NCBI GenBank assembly: GCA_024234575.1
Contig: JACKOB010000009.1
Span: 35,282 to 99,281, forward strand
DNA from: Hahellaceae bacterium
Lineage (GTDB): Bacteria; Pseudomonadota; Gammaproteobacteria; Pseudomonadales; Oleiphilaceae
Direction of reading: 5' to 3'
DNA length: 64,000 nucleotides
Below are positions 36,960 through 46,062 of this stretch, piece by piece; the stretch's first letter is position 1, and each line of letters opens with the position of its first letter. A program made the position numbers and the translations under genes. Under the pieces are notes generated by a model that was not told the DNA's origin, did no database searches, and saw only the letters and a list, made by a program, of their open reading frames with translations.

Positions 36960-37604
36960 CTAGCCTTTGAGAAAAGACTGAAGCAATTCAATGTATCTTC
37001 TTTTACACACTGCGTAGTTTTTCGGAAAAGCGCAGTAATTTGGGTGTGGCAACTGATGTGAGATATCAATGTCAGAACCTGAAAACAGATCTGTGACAGT
37101 TCTTTTAACTGCGCCTCCTAAAGAAACAATTTTCGAAGGTGCAACTTGTGCCATTTCGTTTCGAAACTGCGAATATACAAACGCCTTCGCCTCATCTGGT
37201 AAATCATAATAATTGAGATTTTTACCTTGCCTTGTATAGCCCACAAAAGACACGTTGGTGACATAAAATGTCTCGTAAAACAATTTAGGTCCGATAGTCT
37301 GCACGACATCATAGAAAAACTGTGCTGATCGCTCCTTATCATGCCGCGTAACACCGTCTATCAAACACGACAGTGAGTCATAATCAATAAACGGAATACC
37401 GGTTTTACCAGCGCCGAATCTGCCCGGATTCAAACCACATAGCACAATCTTAGGGTGGTTATCCTCACCATACTTGCGGCTAAACTTTTCTATCATTGAC
37501 TTGTTATCCGTGAACTCTTTCAGGACTAAAATATCCGTGCCTGCGAGATAGTTTTCTATCAGACCAGAATCCAGATAAGCCTTTTCTTGCTGCAAATAAG
37601 ACAT
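36960..37604 (-). CDS. SMUG1-like uracil-DNA glycosylase family protein
   Basis: VLCGLNPGRFGAGKTGIP (about residues 54-71) matches the SMUG1/DUF4918 active-site motif (G-M-N-P-G-P-F-G), and the second motif is LPHPNY near residue 183, where SMUG1 has HPS. The fold is that of base-excision enzymes removing uracil or oxidised bases. 214 aa from ATG 37604 with ribosome site GAGGTAA; the frame extends to 37712 but without such a site. Asn in the first motif is kept, suggesting catalysis. It is the first gene of a transcript with the PP2C phosphatase, started from the bidirectional CGACA box. Confidence 0.82.
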   Translation of the reverse strand: MSYLQQEKAYLDSGLIENYLAGTDILVLKEFTDNKSMIEKFSRKYGEDNHPKIVLCGLNPGRFGAGKTGIPFIDYDSLSCLIDGVTRHDKERSAQFFYDVVQTIGPKLFYETFYVTNVSFVGYTRQGKNLNYYDLPDEAKAFVYSQFRNEMAQVAPSKIVSLGGAVKRTVTDLFSGSDIDISHQLPHPNYCAFPKNYAVCKRRYIELLQSFLKG

Positions 37605-37778
37605 AATTACCTCTTTTTCGATAACGCCAGCGTTACTGGCAGGGTTTAAATTGTTGAACAAAACAATCAATCCATGCGTAACCTTCCCTTTCTTCAAAAT
37701 CAAAAAGCTCAATCAGCTAAACAGTGCACGGAGCCACTTCAGCAACGAGCGGACGCTTCTCTCCATTCTTACGTAGAG

Positions 37779-37827
37779 ATAGTAACCCAGAGCAGCGACA
37801 GCGGTTGTCGGAATACCCATTTACCTT
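37779..37827. promoter_or_regulatory. Bidirectional CGACA-box promoter (glycosylase / sirtuin-like)
   Basis: One palindrome CGACAGCGGTTGTCG at 37796-37810. Plus side: 11 nt then TACCTT (37822-37827) toward the sirtuin-like gene. Minus side: 11 nt then TACTAT (37784-37779) toward the glycosylase. Both fit TAnnnT at the same distance. Confidence 0.75.
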
Positions 37828-37862
37828 TGTGTTGGGATTAACACAAATATCGGGGGCTCATA

Positions 37863-38534
37863 GTGAACATTTCCATCTTAACCGGACCTGGGATTGTCGA
37901 TAGCAAAGCAAGTAACGACGCATCAGACATTCTTTTCTACGACAATCATCGCATCACCGGAATCACGGAGTTTAACAACAGGTTTTACCAAAGCTTAAGC
38001 GGTTGGCAATCCAGACCACAGGGCGTACTCAACCATTACAACCAGCAAAGGCGAGCACTGTTATCCATCGCGCCGTCTGATATTCATTACGCTATTACCG
38101 CTCTGAGCCGTGCCCATACCGTCAATCTCGTAACTTTTAATACCGACAACCTGCATGAGCGTTCAGGGGCTGTGAATGTTCTGCACCTTCAAGGCACAAT
38201 CATGGAAGCAAGATGCGACTACCCTGCCCATCAATGCGTTAAACTCCTTGATTACACAACGCCCATGCGACAAAGCGACCATTGCAAACACGACAGACCG
38301 TATCGACCTAACGTCATCTTCTTCGAGGAGGAAGTCAGCAACTACCAGCGCGCAGTCACTCAACTGCTACAAGGCGATCTATTGCTTTGTATTGGGTGTA
38401 CCGATAGAACACCACTGTTGGAATCAATTGTGCGGGAAACTAAGAGGCGTATCCCTGTTCACTTTCTCAGCAACACCGACGCAATGGTTTCATTGACAAA
38501 CGTATTGTCAGAAGAGAATACGTTTGCGTTATGA
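37863..38534 (+). CDS. Sirtuin-like protein lacking the catalytic histidine
   Basis: 223 aa with the Sir2 order: ILTGPGIV (residues 5-12, for GAGIS), VTFNTDNLHERSG (90-102, for TQNxDxLHxRAG), then VLHLQGTIMEARC (106-118), where the canonical sequence is L-H-G and the general-base His is Gln110. Later IGCTDRTPLLESI replaces the GTS-x-x-V-x-P motif. It may still bind NAD or ADP-ribose but should not deacylate. GTG 37863 follows GGGGG. It shares the bidirectional box with the glycosylase gene and is followed 107 bp later by the WYL regulator. Confidence 0.75.
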   Translation: MNISILTGPGIVDSKASNDASDILFYDNHRITGITEFNNRFYQSLSGWQSRPQGVLNHYNQQRRALLSIAPSDIHYAITALSRAHTVNLVTFNTDNLHERSGAVNVLHLQGTIMEARCDYPAHQCVKLLDYTTPMRQSDHCKHDRPYRPNVIFFEEEVSNYQRAVTQLLQGDLLLCIGCTDRTPLLESIVRETKRRIPVHFLSNTDAMVSLTNVLSEENTFAL

Positions 38535-38641
38535 ATCTTAAAAAATCTGAAAACTACCCAAAAGCATGATAAACGCTACACTAAATGGCATGTACTTATC
38601 CAAGAATACCGTTTCAAATTACGCGTGCCATGAGGAAGAAA

Positions 38642-39751
38642 ATGCCAAAACCCAGCAACCCGGTCCTTGAACTCTTTGAACAGAAGATGCACGGCAATGT
38701 GAATGATGCCCTGCAAATTCTAAAGCTATTAAGCACCAAGCATTGGTTGACAAGGACAGAAATTCAAGAAAAACTGCTAAACTTATATTCAAATAATCCA
38801 ACGCTCCCGCACTCAGACGCGTGGTACGAAAACAAAAACTCCAATAATCCAAGTACAAGAAAAGACACTCTCGGAAGACGGGTTGGGCGGGCTGTCGATA
38901 TTCTTCTTGCCAATGACTTGGTCGAAGAAGCAACAGAAGGCAACGCAAAAAAACACCGCCTTACGCCTGAGGGTGTCGATGCCCTTAAGTACGGCCAAAT
39001 TGAGCAAAACAATATATCCGAAGAGCTCTTGCTAACTTTTGCCAAGTCGATGATGAGCAGTGAAGACTACGATGCGCTGCATATCCAAAATAACGAACTC
39101 AACCCGCTGCTGCGAAACCGCAATTGGAACAACAAGGTTAGAATCATATCTAATGGCCTGGAATTCTCTTCGCTTCAACCGATAAATGCTAACGTCTTGG
39201 ATGTTGTTTACGACAGCCTGTTCAACCAGAAAAAATTTACCGCAATATACAAAAATGTCGCCGATATAAATCAGGATATCGACATTAAGAAATCCTATGA
39301 GTTTAACCCGGTTTGGATCGTCTCCAGAGCGGGTGTTCTCTATTTAGTCGCCACCCTCTGGCACTATAAAGACCTTAGACACTTTGCTCTGCATAGGCTA
39401 ATGGACGCAAAACCCCTTGATACAGATGCTGTGATACCCGATACCACCCTGGATGAATACCTCGAATCGGAAGCGTTTCAGTACCCCACGGGTGATGGTG
39501 AAATAGAACTAAAACTGCGCGTTGCCCCCGACCTTAGTTTTATTGTGATGGAAAAATACCTCTCTGAAAACCAGACCTGCGATGAGCAAGCAGATGGCTC
39601 GATCGTCATGACCGCTACACTCACCGACACCTGGGAACTTCGACACTGGTTATTCTCGCTAAATTCTAACGTCGAAGTCATCGGCCCGCCGCATCTAAGG
39701 CAGTGGATCAAGGACCAGGTGGTTGCCATGTTGGGGAGTTATGTTGATTGA
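38642..39751 (+). CDS. WYL-domain transcription regulator
   Basis: 369 aa from ATG 38642 (GAGGAAG ribosome site). An N-terminal winged-helix-like region (LTRTEIQEKL to GRRVGRAVDILLANDLVEEA) is followed by the WYL domain (FNPVWIVSRAGVLYLVATLWHYKDLRHFALHR, written here with a break after VLYLVA) and a C-terminal WCX part ending in WELRHWLFSL and VEVIGPPHLRQWI. This architecture is that of BrxR/CapW repressors and PafB/PafC activators, ligand-sensing regulators of defence and DNA-damage genes. It lies 107 bp behind the sirtuin-like gene with no promoter of its own visible, so it is probably in the bidirectional-box transcript. Confidence 0.85.
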   Translation: MPKPSNPVLELFEQKMHGNVNDALQILKLLSTKHWLTRTEIQEKLLNLYSNNPTLPHSDAWYENKNSNNPSTRKDTLGRRVGRAVDILLANDLVEEATEGNAKKHRLTPEGVDALKYGQIEQNNISEELLLTFAKSMMSSEDYDALHIQNNELNPLLRNRNWNNKVRIISNGLEFSSLQPINANVLDVVYDSLFNQKKFTAIYKNVADINQDIDIKKSYEFNPVWIVSRAGVLYLVATLWHYKDLRHFALHRLMDAKPLDTDAVIPDTTLDEYLESEAFQYPTGDGEIELKLRVAPDLSFIVMEKYLSENQTCDEQADGSIVMTATLTDTWELRHWLFSLNSNVEVIGPPHLRQWIKDQVVAMLGSYVD

Positions 39752-39859
39752 AATTTGGGTACAGTGTTTGAAAGTTAAGTTTTCCTTAACAACAGGTTAT
39801 TTTTGAATCTCTAAGGAGGTTTGCGGGGGGAATATTTTGAGAATAAGTGCTGCCGACCG

Positions 39860-39914
39860 CTCAAATCGATAGATTTGAGTGCTCTTGGGCCTTATAAATA
39901 GTCTGCGCCCAAGA
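39860..39914. terminator. Two hairpins between convergent WYL and DUF262 genes
   Basis: CTCAAATC-GATA-GATTTGAG at 39860-39879 and CTCTTGGGC (39882-39890) with GCCCAAGAG (39906-39914). Neither has a long T run, so they may be weak bidirectional terminators. Confidence 0.4.
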
Positions 39915-39977
39915 GTCTGCCAGATTGATGTGTAACCTCATGAAAAGGCAGGAGCTGGTACTTTCCCGTTCATGGCG

Positions 39978-41993
39978 TCAATAATCAGCACTACCATTTC
40001 GCCGATTTTCGGCTTTGTCATAATGATCCTTAAGCGTTTTCATCATTGTCTCTTGATGCCTCTCGATAACAGTAGGCCAAACCTGCTCCAGGCTTAAATT
40101 TGGTTTTTTTAGTTCGTCATACAATCTAAATATCTCCCGCAACTTAAGCGAATCATAACGCGGTTTAGATTCAAAATCGGCCTTCTTTTTAACCACACTC
40201 TGCTTGCCATAGGAAGAGTTCTCGCCAGGGCTAAGCAACACCAAGTTTCCAAACGCATGAAGCTTTTCGGGATCAAGAGTCCTACCGTACTCTTCATTTT
40301 GTGGATAGACATGCTCCACAGAATTCTTCGATGTAATTCGGTATTTTTCCGGTTTGTCATCCCTGTTTTTGTCACCCTTCCAAAGGAGATATTCAAGCTT
40401 CTGAAACCAGTAGTGAGCAAATGCAGTGCCTTTAGCTTCACTAAAGTAAGTCAATTTTGCTTCCCATTTTTCATTTTGAGGTATTTTATTATTTGCAAGT
40501 GCAAAGCTGGCTTCTTTTTGAGTTTCGGTCGTTAAAGATAGAACATTGTCGACCTTTTCAAGTGCCTCGAGAACTTCCGTTTCCATCATATCGGGCTTTT
40601 CAATGAGCATTGCTAGAAAAGGTGTTAACCAGTAGTGCGCAGACCGGTCGCCTGTATAGTATCTGACCGCTTGCAGTTGAACCAGACTACTCAGCTCCCG
40701 CAGTGTTCTATTGATATTGTCACTCTGGGAAGACTTTGTTTGTGACGTAAGACGTAATTGCGGATCATTGCTGTCATCATGCTCCACCCACTTTACCACC
40801 CATGTATCAAACTGGTAGCGAACTTCCCACAAAAGCTTAATAAACTTTTTAATTTCTTCCTCACCTTTAACGAGCAAGATTTCAAAGATTGAAAGCAAAT
40901 TGCCTGCCTTTATTCTTGGCCTAACATCCTCGCTGTTTTCCGGATTTAACAGGAAAATCCTAAGTGTATGAATCAGCAACAAATCAAAACTAATAATAGA
41001 GCGACAATAAACAGTTGCATCATCAATATTCGTTTCACTGAAATTAGCTACGTCACTATTCGCAACCTCTTTCTTTACATCATCTTTTATTATCCCTTCG
41101 ACTGGTTTTCTGAACAGATCTTCGATTGATCTCTTGCTAAATTCGGACCTGACGGATTCATTTGATATGGCGAATATTTCTTCGTCATACTTGCCAAGGC
41201 CCTTGTACTCTAGTTTTTTCCAGTCCGCGCTTCTAAATAGGTGCCTGAGATTTTGTTCAAAATAGTTCTCTGTATGTTCGCATGCTTGCCAAATCGCATT
41301 ATAAAGTGGTTTTTCCGACTCGATTTTTTTAAGCAACTTTGCTTTCAACATGTCCACCGGCTCTAGCTGGACCCCTGCCGTATTCAAACTATAAAAAAGC
41401 CGATTCAGGTCCAGTTTCGATGGTACAACGTTGTTCACCCATTGCACCTTCTCATAGATGAAGTCGGCAAACATTTTTAAATCAGACCTGCCCCTTTCTG
41501 CTTCGTGCGTTGTAATAAATTGTGTCGAAACAGTATGCGCAGCTGCAATATGCGTGAGATAGGGATTCTGTTTTATCTCCTCATCGCTGGGTTTGGTAAA
41601 CGTATCCAAACCGGCCAGACTTCCCAACAACTGTAATACAGTGTCACGTATTTCAAACTTAATTCGGGGCGTGTTGTCCCGAATTGACACTTTTGAAAGG
41701 TCACATTCAATCTCCAAAGACTTAAACGCCAATGAGATCAACATGAGTGTCGTGATCCGCTGTTGCCCATCAATCAATTCATAAATTTCATTACTATGTA
41801 ATGATGACAAGACAGTTCCAATAAAGTAATGCCCTTCTTCAGCCATATAAGCCTGTTTAATATCAACTAACAGTTTACGTACATCATCATCGTGCCAAAC
41901 ATAGGGTCGCTGATAACTTGGGATAACAAAGCCCATTTTTCCGTCTGCAATATTTTTTAGAGTAAGCAATTCAGAACGAACGGCATCATTCAT
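39978..41993 (-). CDS. DUF262-DUF1524 protein, GmrSD-like nuclease
   Basis: N-terminal DUF262: PSYQRPYVW and LIDGQQRITTL, the DGQQR motif thought to bind or hydrolyse nucleotide. C-terminal DUF1524 HNH nuclease: SVEHVYPQN (His-Val-x-Pro core) and AFGNLVLLSPGENSSYG. This is the arrangement of GmrSD-type IV restriction enzymes against modified phage DNA and of SspE. 671 aa from ATG 41993, preceded by GGAGG. It overlaps the upstream DUF262 gene by 8 bp, so the two are coupled. I see no methylase or sugar-modification gene nearby. Confidence 0.88.
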   Translation of the reverse strand: MNDAVRSELLTLKNIADGKMGFVIPSYQRPYVWHDDDVRKLLVDIKQAYMAEEGHYFIGTVLSSLHSNEIYELIDGQQRITTLMLISLAFKSLEIECDLSKVSIRDNTPRIKFEIRDTVLQLLGSLAGLDTFTKPSDEEIKQNPYLTHIAAAHTVSTQFITTHEAERGRSDLKMFADFIYEKVQWVNNVVPSKLDLNRLFYSLNTAGVQLEPVDMLKAKLLKKIESEKPLYNAIWQACEHTENYFEQNLRHLFRSADWKKLEYKGLGKYDEEIFAISNESVRSEFSKRSIEDLFRKPVEGIIKDDVKKEVANSDVANFSETNIDDATVYCRSIISFDLLLIHTLRIFLLNPENSEDVRPRIKAGNLLSIFEILLVKGEEEIKKFIKLLWEVRYQFDTWVVKWVEHDDSNDPQLRLTSQTKSSQSDNINRTLRELSSLVQLQAVRYYTGDRSAHYWLTPFLAMLIEKPDMMETEVLEALEKVDNVLSLTTETQKEASFALANNKIPQNEKWEAKLTYFSEAKGTAFAHYWFQKLEYLLWKGDKNRDDKPEKYRITSKNSVEHVYPQNEEYGRTLDPEKLHAFGNLVLLSPGENSSYGKQSVVKKKADFESKPRYDSLKLREIFRLYDELKKPNLSLEQVWPTVIERHQETMMKTLKDHYDKAENRRNGSADY

Positions 41994-43365
41994 CGCAAGG
42001 GCCTCCCAGTGCCACAATTTTGTTTGTCAGTGCCGGGCCAAATTGCGAGTCGAAGTGGCCATCCTTTATCTGTAGATCAAAAATGTTGTTTACGTCTTTC
42101 ATAAACCGCGCCTTTACACTTTTAGTATCTCTAATATTATTCGGGTCCACGGTCAGTTTAAAAGCATCAAGATAGCTAAAACATTGCTGCGGGGTGTAAC
42201 TAAGTGCTATCCAATCTAGTACCGGATTGTCATTTATAAAGGCAGGGATGGAGCTTTCTCGCACTGATTTTTGATTAGTCACCCGCCGCGAATACACTAC
42301 TCTAAACAACTTTTTAGCAGCAGACTCCAACTTGTACTCACCAAACTGACTGATATACATCAGCAAACAGGTTTCAAATAAATCTTGTAGATAGCCGCAC
42401 CCTTCCAACTCTCTAAGACTTATGCAGAAATCAACGTAGCCTTTAATATGAGGCAACTCGAGGTTTTTCCAGTACTTATCACGTAGTTTCTGAAAGTAGG
42501 CCAAATAGTTTACACAGTTTAGCCCCGCGTTTATCGGCTGGCGGACATCATACCCCTGCTGAAAAATCGCGTTACGCAGATCACCACAAGGACTAGAAAT
42601 ACTTCGTATTCGAATGAAGGAAACATCGTCGCCTATATCCGTGTTTTCCCCGAACTCCGACACAATACAATCCCGGATCGGTTTTGGTTGCCTATGTGAC
42701 GGTACATTTCGAGGTTGAATACGCTGCCAATATCGGCCTTTGAGCAGTGCCATCACCACTGAGTTCAAATCACCCAGCCTTTCCCATTGCCTGGCGCTAT
42801 TGGTCTGATGTACTTTGGGTACAGCTCGCAGATGATGCGCCTTAATGATATCTGGCCCCGCTAAACGAACCCCGCCTGTATTTTGAGTTTCAAAAAAACG
42901 ATATGCATCATCTTCTGATTGAGTAACCACCAAGGTAAATTGAATTCGATTAAAATCAACCCAATTTTTCCACTGTGAAAGCCCACTACGAAGTCGTTCA
43001 ATATTTTTTAGAATCTGTTGATGACTAATAGACGATGTATATTCTAAAGATATCTCCTGGACCTGCTCACTGATTAATCCCAAGATGGCTAGCGTCGAAA
43101 TACGTTGTTGTCCATCAATGATATTTAATTGCTCTTCAGTCTGATGCAGAATCAGGCTTCCAAGGTAATACGGCAACTCAGCATCTCTTTCGAAGTGAAC
43201 GCGAAAGTCGCGCAAAAGGTCGTCTATTTGCTTATCCTGCCAACAATAGGGGCGCTGGTACTCTGGGATGGTAAGTTTTCCCTTAATTTCTTTACCTTCG
43301 CTAGATTGAATAGTTTTTTTTTCGAATAACTCCCGCGCCGTGCAGGTCGCAACTATTACACTCAT
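41986..43365 (-). CDS. Second DUF262 protein, without HNH domain
   Basis: 459 aa. PEYQRPYCW and IIDGQQRISTL define DUF262; ETQNTGGVRLAGPDIIKAHHLR matches the next conserved block. The C-terminal part is helical and shows no HNH/DUF1524 motif, so it probably supplies a sensing or NTP-dependent role and relies on the coupled downstream protein for DNA cleavage. ATG 43365 starts the two-gene unit. Two adjacent palindromes about 290 bp upstream may control it. No CGACA box is found here, so this unit looks outside the regulon. Confidence 0.85.
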   Translation of the reverse strand: MSVIVATCTARELFEKKTIQSSEGKEIKGKLTIPEYQRPYCWQDKQIDDLLRDFRVHFERDAELPYYLGSLILHQTEEQLNIIDGQQRISTLAILGLISEQVQEISLEYTSSISHQQILKNIERLRSGLSQWKNWVDFNRIQFTLVVTQSEDDAYRFFETQNTGGVRLAGPDIIKAHHLRAVPKVHQTNSARQWERLGDLNSVVMALLKGRYWQRIQPRNVPSHRQPKPIRDCIVSEFGENTDIGDDVSFIRIRSISSPCGDLRNAIFQQGYDVRQPINAGLNCVNYLAYFQKLRDKYWKNLELPHIKGYVDFCISLRELEGCGYLQDLFETCLLMYISQFGEYKLESAAKKLFRVVYSRRVTNQKSVRESSIPAFINDNPVLDWIALSYTPQQCFSYLDAFKLTVDPNNIRDTKSVKARFMKDVNNIFDLQIKDGHFDSQFGPALTNKIVALGGPCDE

Positions 43366-44028
43366 ACATTCACCTTTGGTCCAAAACTGGACCTCACCTT
43401 CACCACATTTAATTCAAAGCAACGGAGTGCATTCTCATGGCATCATCGATCATTCACCCCGCTGTCACCTGCGATTAACTTCGAGCTAATCAGTGAGCGC
43501 TTGGTACGAGGCAAGATCAGTCCTGCAATAACAAACCGCTATGCAACAATACTTGCGTAAGCATCACTCGTATGGCCTACAATAATTTTGGTTTTTCGGC
43601 CACTTTACTGGTCATGCTCTCCTTCTCCATTTCTATCGTTGATGACTAAGTACTAATTATTATTAGTAGATACTTAACTAAGTATATATCCACTAAATAA
43701 CCTGAAGTGACATGGTTAATATAGCCACTTGATCAAAGTGATAAATATTTAGAATAGTGGCAAATAATAAAACTGCAAATGCCCTATAGTTCCGATTTTC
43801 TCTCTATGCTTATAATTCCGTACCTATTGGACCCATCTTCCTTAATGCAGGCTTTCCCTTGATCAGAATTAACACCCAAGACTGTTATGTTGATTTACAT
43901 CGCGGCCCTGGGCTCGTTATACCGCTGGGTGCGCTAGAAATCTGAGCGCACTTCATTCCCTGTTGTAAGAAAAGCCACAACAAAATCAGTCGACAAGCTT
44001 ATGATACTCTGTTGCAGGTCATTGTCAT
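43366..44028. other. Intergenic region upstream of the DUF262 pair
   Basis: 663 bp, AT-rich, no supported gene. It contains the palindromes at 43653-43687. A CGACA at about 43989 lacks the second half and a -10, so it is not a regulon box. Confidence 0.5.
43653..43687. promoter_or_regulatory. Two adjacent 7-bp-arm palindromes
   Basis: TACTAAT-TATT-ATTAGTA at 43653-43670 and ATACTTA-AC-TAAGTAT at 43672-43687, both perfect and one base apart. Candidate operator for the DUF262 operon (start 43365) or a cruciform-forming site. Confidence 0.45.
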
Positions 44029-45321
44029 TTAGTCCTGATCTTCTGAACTAAATTGAACGTCAATACCAGATTGTCTAAGCCATTGATTCAGGTCCAGCCA
44101 GGCACCAGATGAAAGGTCAGTGTTGTTAACCCCCCTAAACTCAGATAGCAATTTGGATTCAGACTCCTTTGCGATCAGTTGCAATACACCAACTTCATTA
44201 GATACAGGGTTTTCGTAGTAATAATGATCAAATTTCCCAGCAAGATTATCCATATAGAAATTTGCTACGCAGCTGTTCAATTTCTCCCCAACTTCTTGAA
44301 TCATAGATAAGCTGTTAATGTGCGAAAATAATGCATTTCCAAGAATGCGTGGCGCAGGAAACGTTGCAGCTAAAGACGCGTTATTTGACTTCCACTCTAA
44401 GAATTCATCGCCAAGTACCCAGACCAACTTCCTATCAATTCCACTGAATATTTGATGGTAAACAAGGGCAATGTCTGCGACAGCCTTGCAATTTTTAAGT
44501 TTGGAAAAAATTCTTTGCCTGCTTTTATCCGAAATTCTTTCACAAAAATAGCTGAAGTCGCCTAAAAGCAACAACTGTTCATCACCTATACCCTTGTCAC
44601 GAATTTCTCGGGCAACCGACGGAAGCAATTTAATAAAGGTGGCCTCATGATAGGCATTGCTCAAACGTGCCATTCGTTTCACGCTTGGGACAAAAAAGTG
44701 GCCAACCCACTCACGTTCTCGCATCAAAAAACTGCACACATTATTAAAATCATCATAACTGGAATCGAACTCAAGCTTTGCCAATTGCTTTCTTACCTTA
44801 TTGGTAAATTTAGGCTCTCTTGTAAATGTTTCCGCCATGCTTTGATGGGTGATCCTATCTATAGGCGTTGAAATATCCCAAGTGATAAGAGCTGGTATAC
44901 TGCAAACGATCTCTATAAACGCTAAGGGGTAATCGTATTGGTCCAGCCATGGCTGGCGAACAAGATAATTGTAGTAGCCGAGCCAATTGTCTGGACCGAT
45001 TCGCGCCACGATATCCAAAGCTTTTAAATGGATTCCTTTTCCTGCAGATGAAGACGACGCTTTCACCAGTTCAAGCAGGTTTTTAAGTGGTATCGGTAAC
45101 TTTTTTAACGGCTTCTCTCCCCCTGAATCACTAAAACGATGAAACGATAACCTCTTGTCGGTGCATATTTTAATAACAAAGGTAAATCTACATTTTTTTG
45201 TCACTACGATGACGGTGATATCTTCGAAACCGTCTTCAATAAGCGAATATTTTCTGCCGAGAACAGGCTCATATGTTTCAACCAAATCTCGTCCACAAAA
45301 CACAGTCGAACTACCTTTCAT
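44029..45321 (-). CDS. PcfJ-like protein
   Basis: 430 aa. Toward the end, EVGEKLNSCVANFYMDN, then YYYENP..GVLQLI and LSEFRGVNNTDLSS resemble the conserved core of PcfJ-like proteins (a Cys-Val pair, a strand reporting on an amino-acid-like ligand, and an R-G-x-N motif). The family is linked to conjugative plasmids and accessory islands; its role is not known. The N-terminal 270 residues are unrecognised. The ATG at 45321 is preferred over 45339. It begins inside the 3' remnant of the decayed sirtuin on the same strand, so its upstream region was reshaped by a rearrangement. Confidence 0.55.
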   Translation of the reverse strand: MKGSSTVFCGRDLVETYEPVLGRKYSLIEDGFEDITVIVVTKKCRFTFVIKICTDKRLSFHRFSDSGGEKPLKKLPIPLKNLLELVKASSSSAGKGIHLKALDIVARIGPDNWLGYYNYLVRQPWLDQYDYPLAFIEIVCSIPALITWDISTPIDRITHQSMAETFTREPKFTNKVRKQLAKLEFDSSYDDFNNVCSFLMREREWVGHFFVPSVKRMARLSNAYHEATFIKLLPSVAREIRDKGIGDEQLLLLGDFSYFCERISDKSRQRIFSKLKNCKAVADIALVYHQIFSGIDRKLVWVLGDEFLEWKSNNASLAATFPAPRILGNALFSHINSLSMIQEVGEKLNSCVANFYMDNLAGKFDHYYYENPVSNEVGVLQLIAKESESKLLSEFRGVNNTDLSSGAWLDLNQWLRQSGIDVQFSSEDQD

Positions 45322-45976
45322 AATTATCCAACGCCTCACTCAACTTTCCTAATGCGCTGATCGCTGTTGAATGAATGAAAATACAGTCACTTTCATGTTG
45401 CTCCCATGAAGAACTAGATATCCACGAACTATCATTAAACATAAGGAAGTTAGGCCGCGCTACTCCCCCGCATGCTGGACAGGCCAATACACTTTTGCTT
45501 ATTAATAACTCCAAAAATTTCTGTCTTCGAATACATTGCATGCCCATGTAAGCCCCACACATTTTTAGTACATCGGCCCGCACATTGATATTTAAAAATG
45601 CTGCCATGGCACTCATATATACTCGCAGGTGAAAAGCCAGACCGTTGAAAATGGCCATCAACATTGCTTGTATAGACGAAGCAGCCACCACGCTTATCAT
45701 CAATCATTGCTTTTAGATGCTGGTAACCTTTGTGATGCTCTGTAGATAAATACTACCGAATCGCACCCTGTAATAAGACCATGCCGCTTCAGGATCTTTT
45801 CTAAACCATATCGGATTGATCAAATCCTCAATATCAACATCTTCGGTTTGATAAAGCCCATTAGCCCCTCGGAAAGTCAACAAAACAGAGTCTGCACTCA
45901 TTCCCGCACCAGCAATAATAAATACGGCATCCGCTTGCCTTATTTTTTCTACGGCTCTTGTCAGGCTCGATATCAT
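45311..45976 (-). pseudogene. Decayed sirtuin, two frameshifts and truncated
   Basis: Three frames together give one Sir2 protein. Frame 1 (45976-45713): VFIIAGAGMSADSVLLTFRGANG. Frame 2 from about 45760: HHKGYQHLKAMIDDKRGG then FVYTSNVDGHFQRSGF and YECHGSIFKYQC. Frame 3: SVLACPACGGVARPNFLMFND. Each block aligns with the intact sirtuin at 32528-33373 (YTSNVDGQF, ECHGS, ARPNICMFNDEKWIS). The end after WISS is lost or scrambled and runs into the PcfJ-like gene. It has no CGACA box. It is a dead paralogue of the operon sirtuin. Confidence 0.8.
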
Positions 45977-46062
45977 GCGGTGCCTATAGCTTTATAGGAA
46001 TATAGGCGTGACGGTAAAGGCACTGCAACGGCTCCCTCTCGACCACGGTTTTAAGAAAAGAA

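Noticed and set aside
43985..44000. CGACA upstream of the DUF262 pair as another regulon box
   Set aside because: The second half-site 5 nt away does not match and no TAnnnT lies at 11 nt on either strand.
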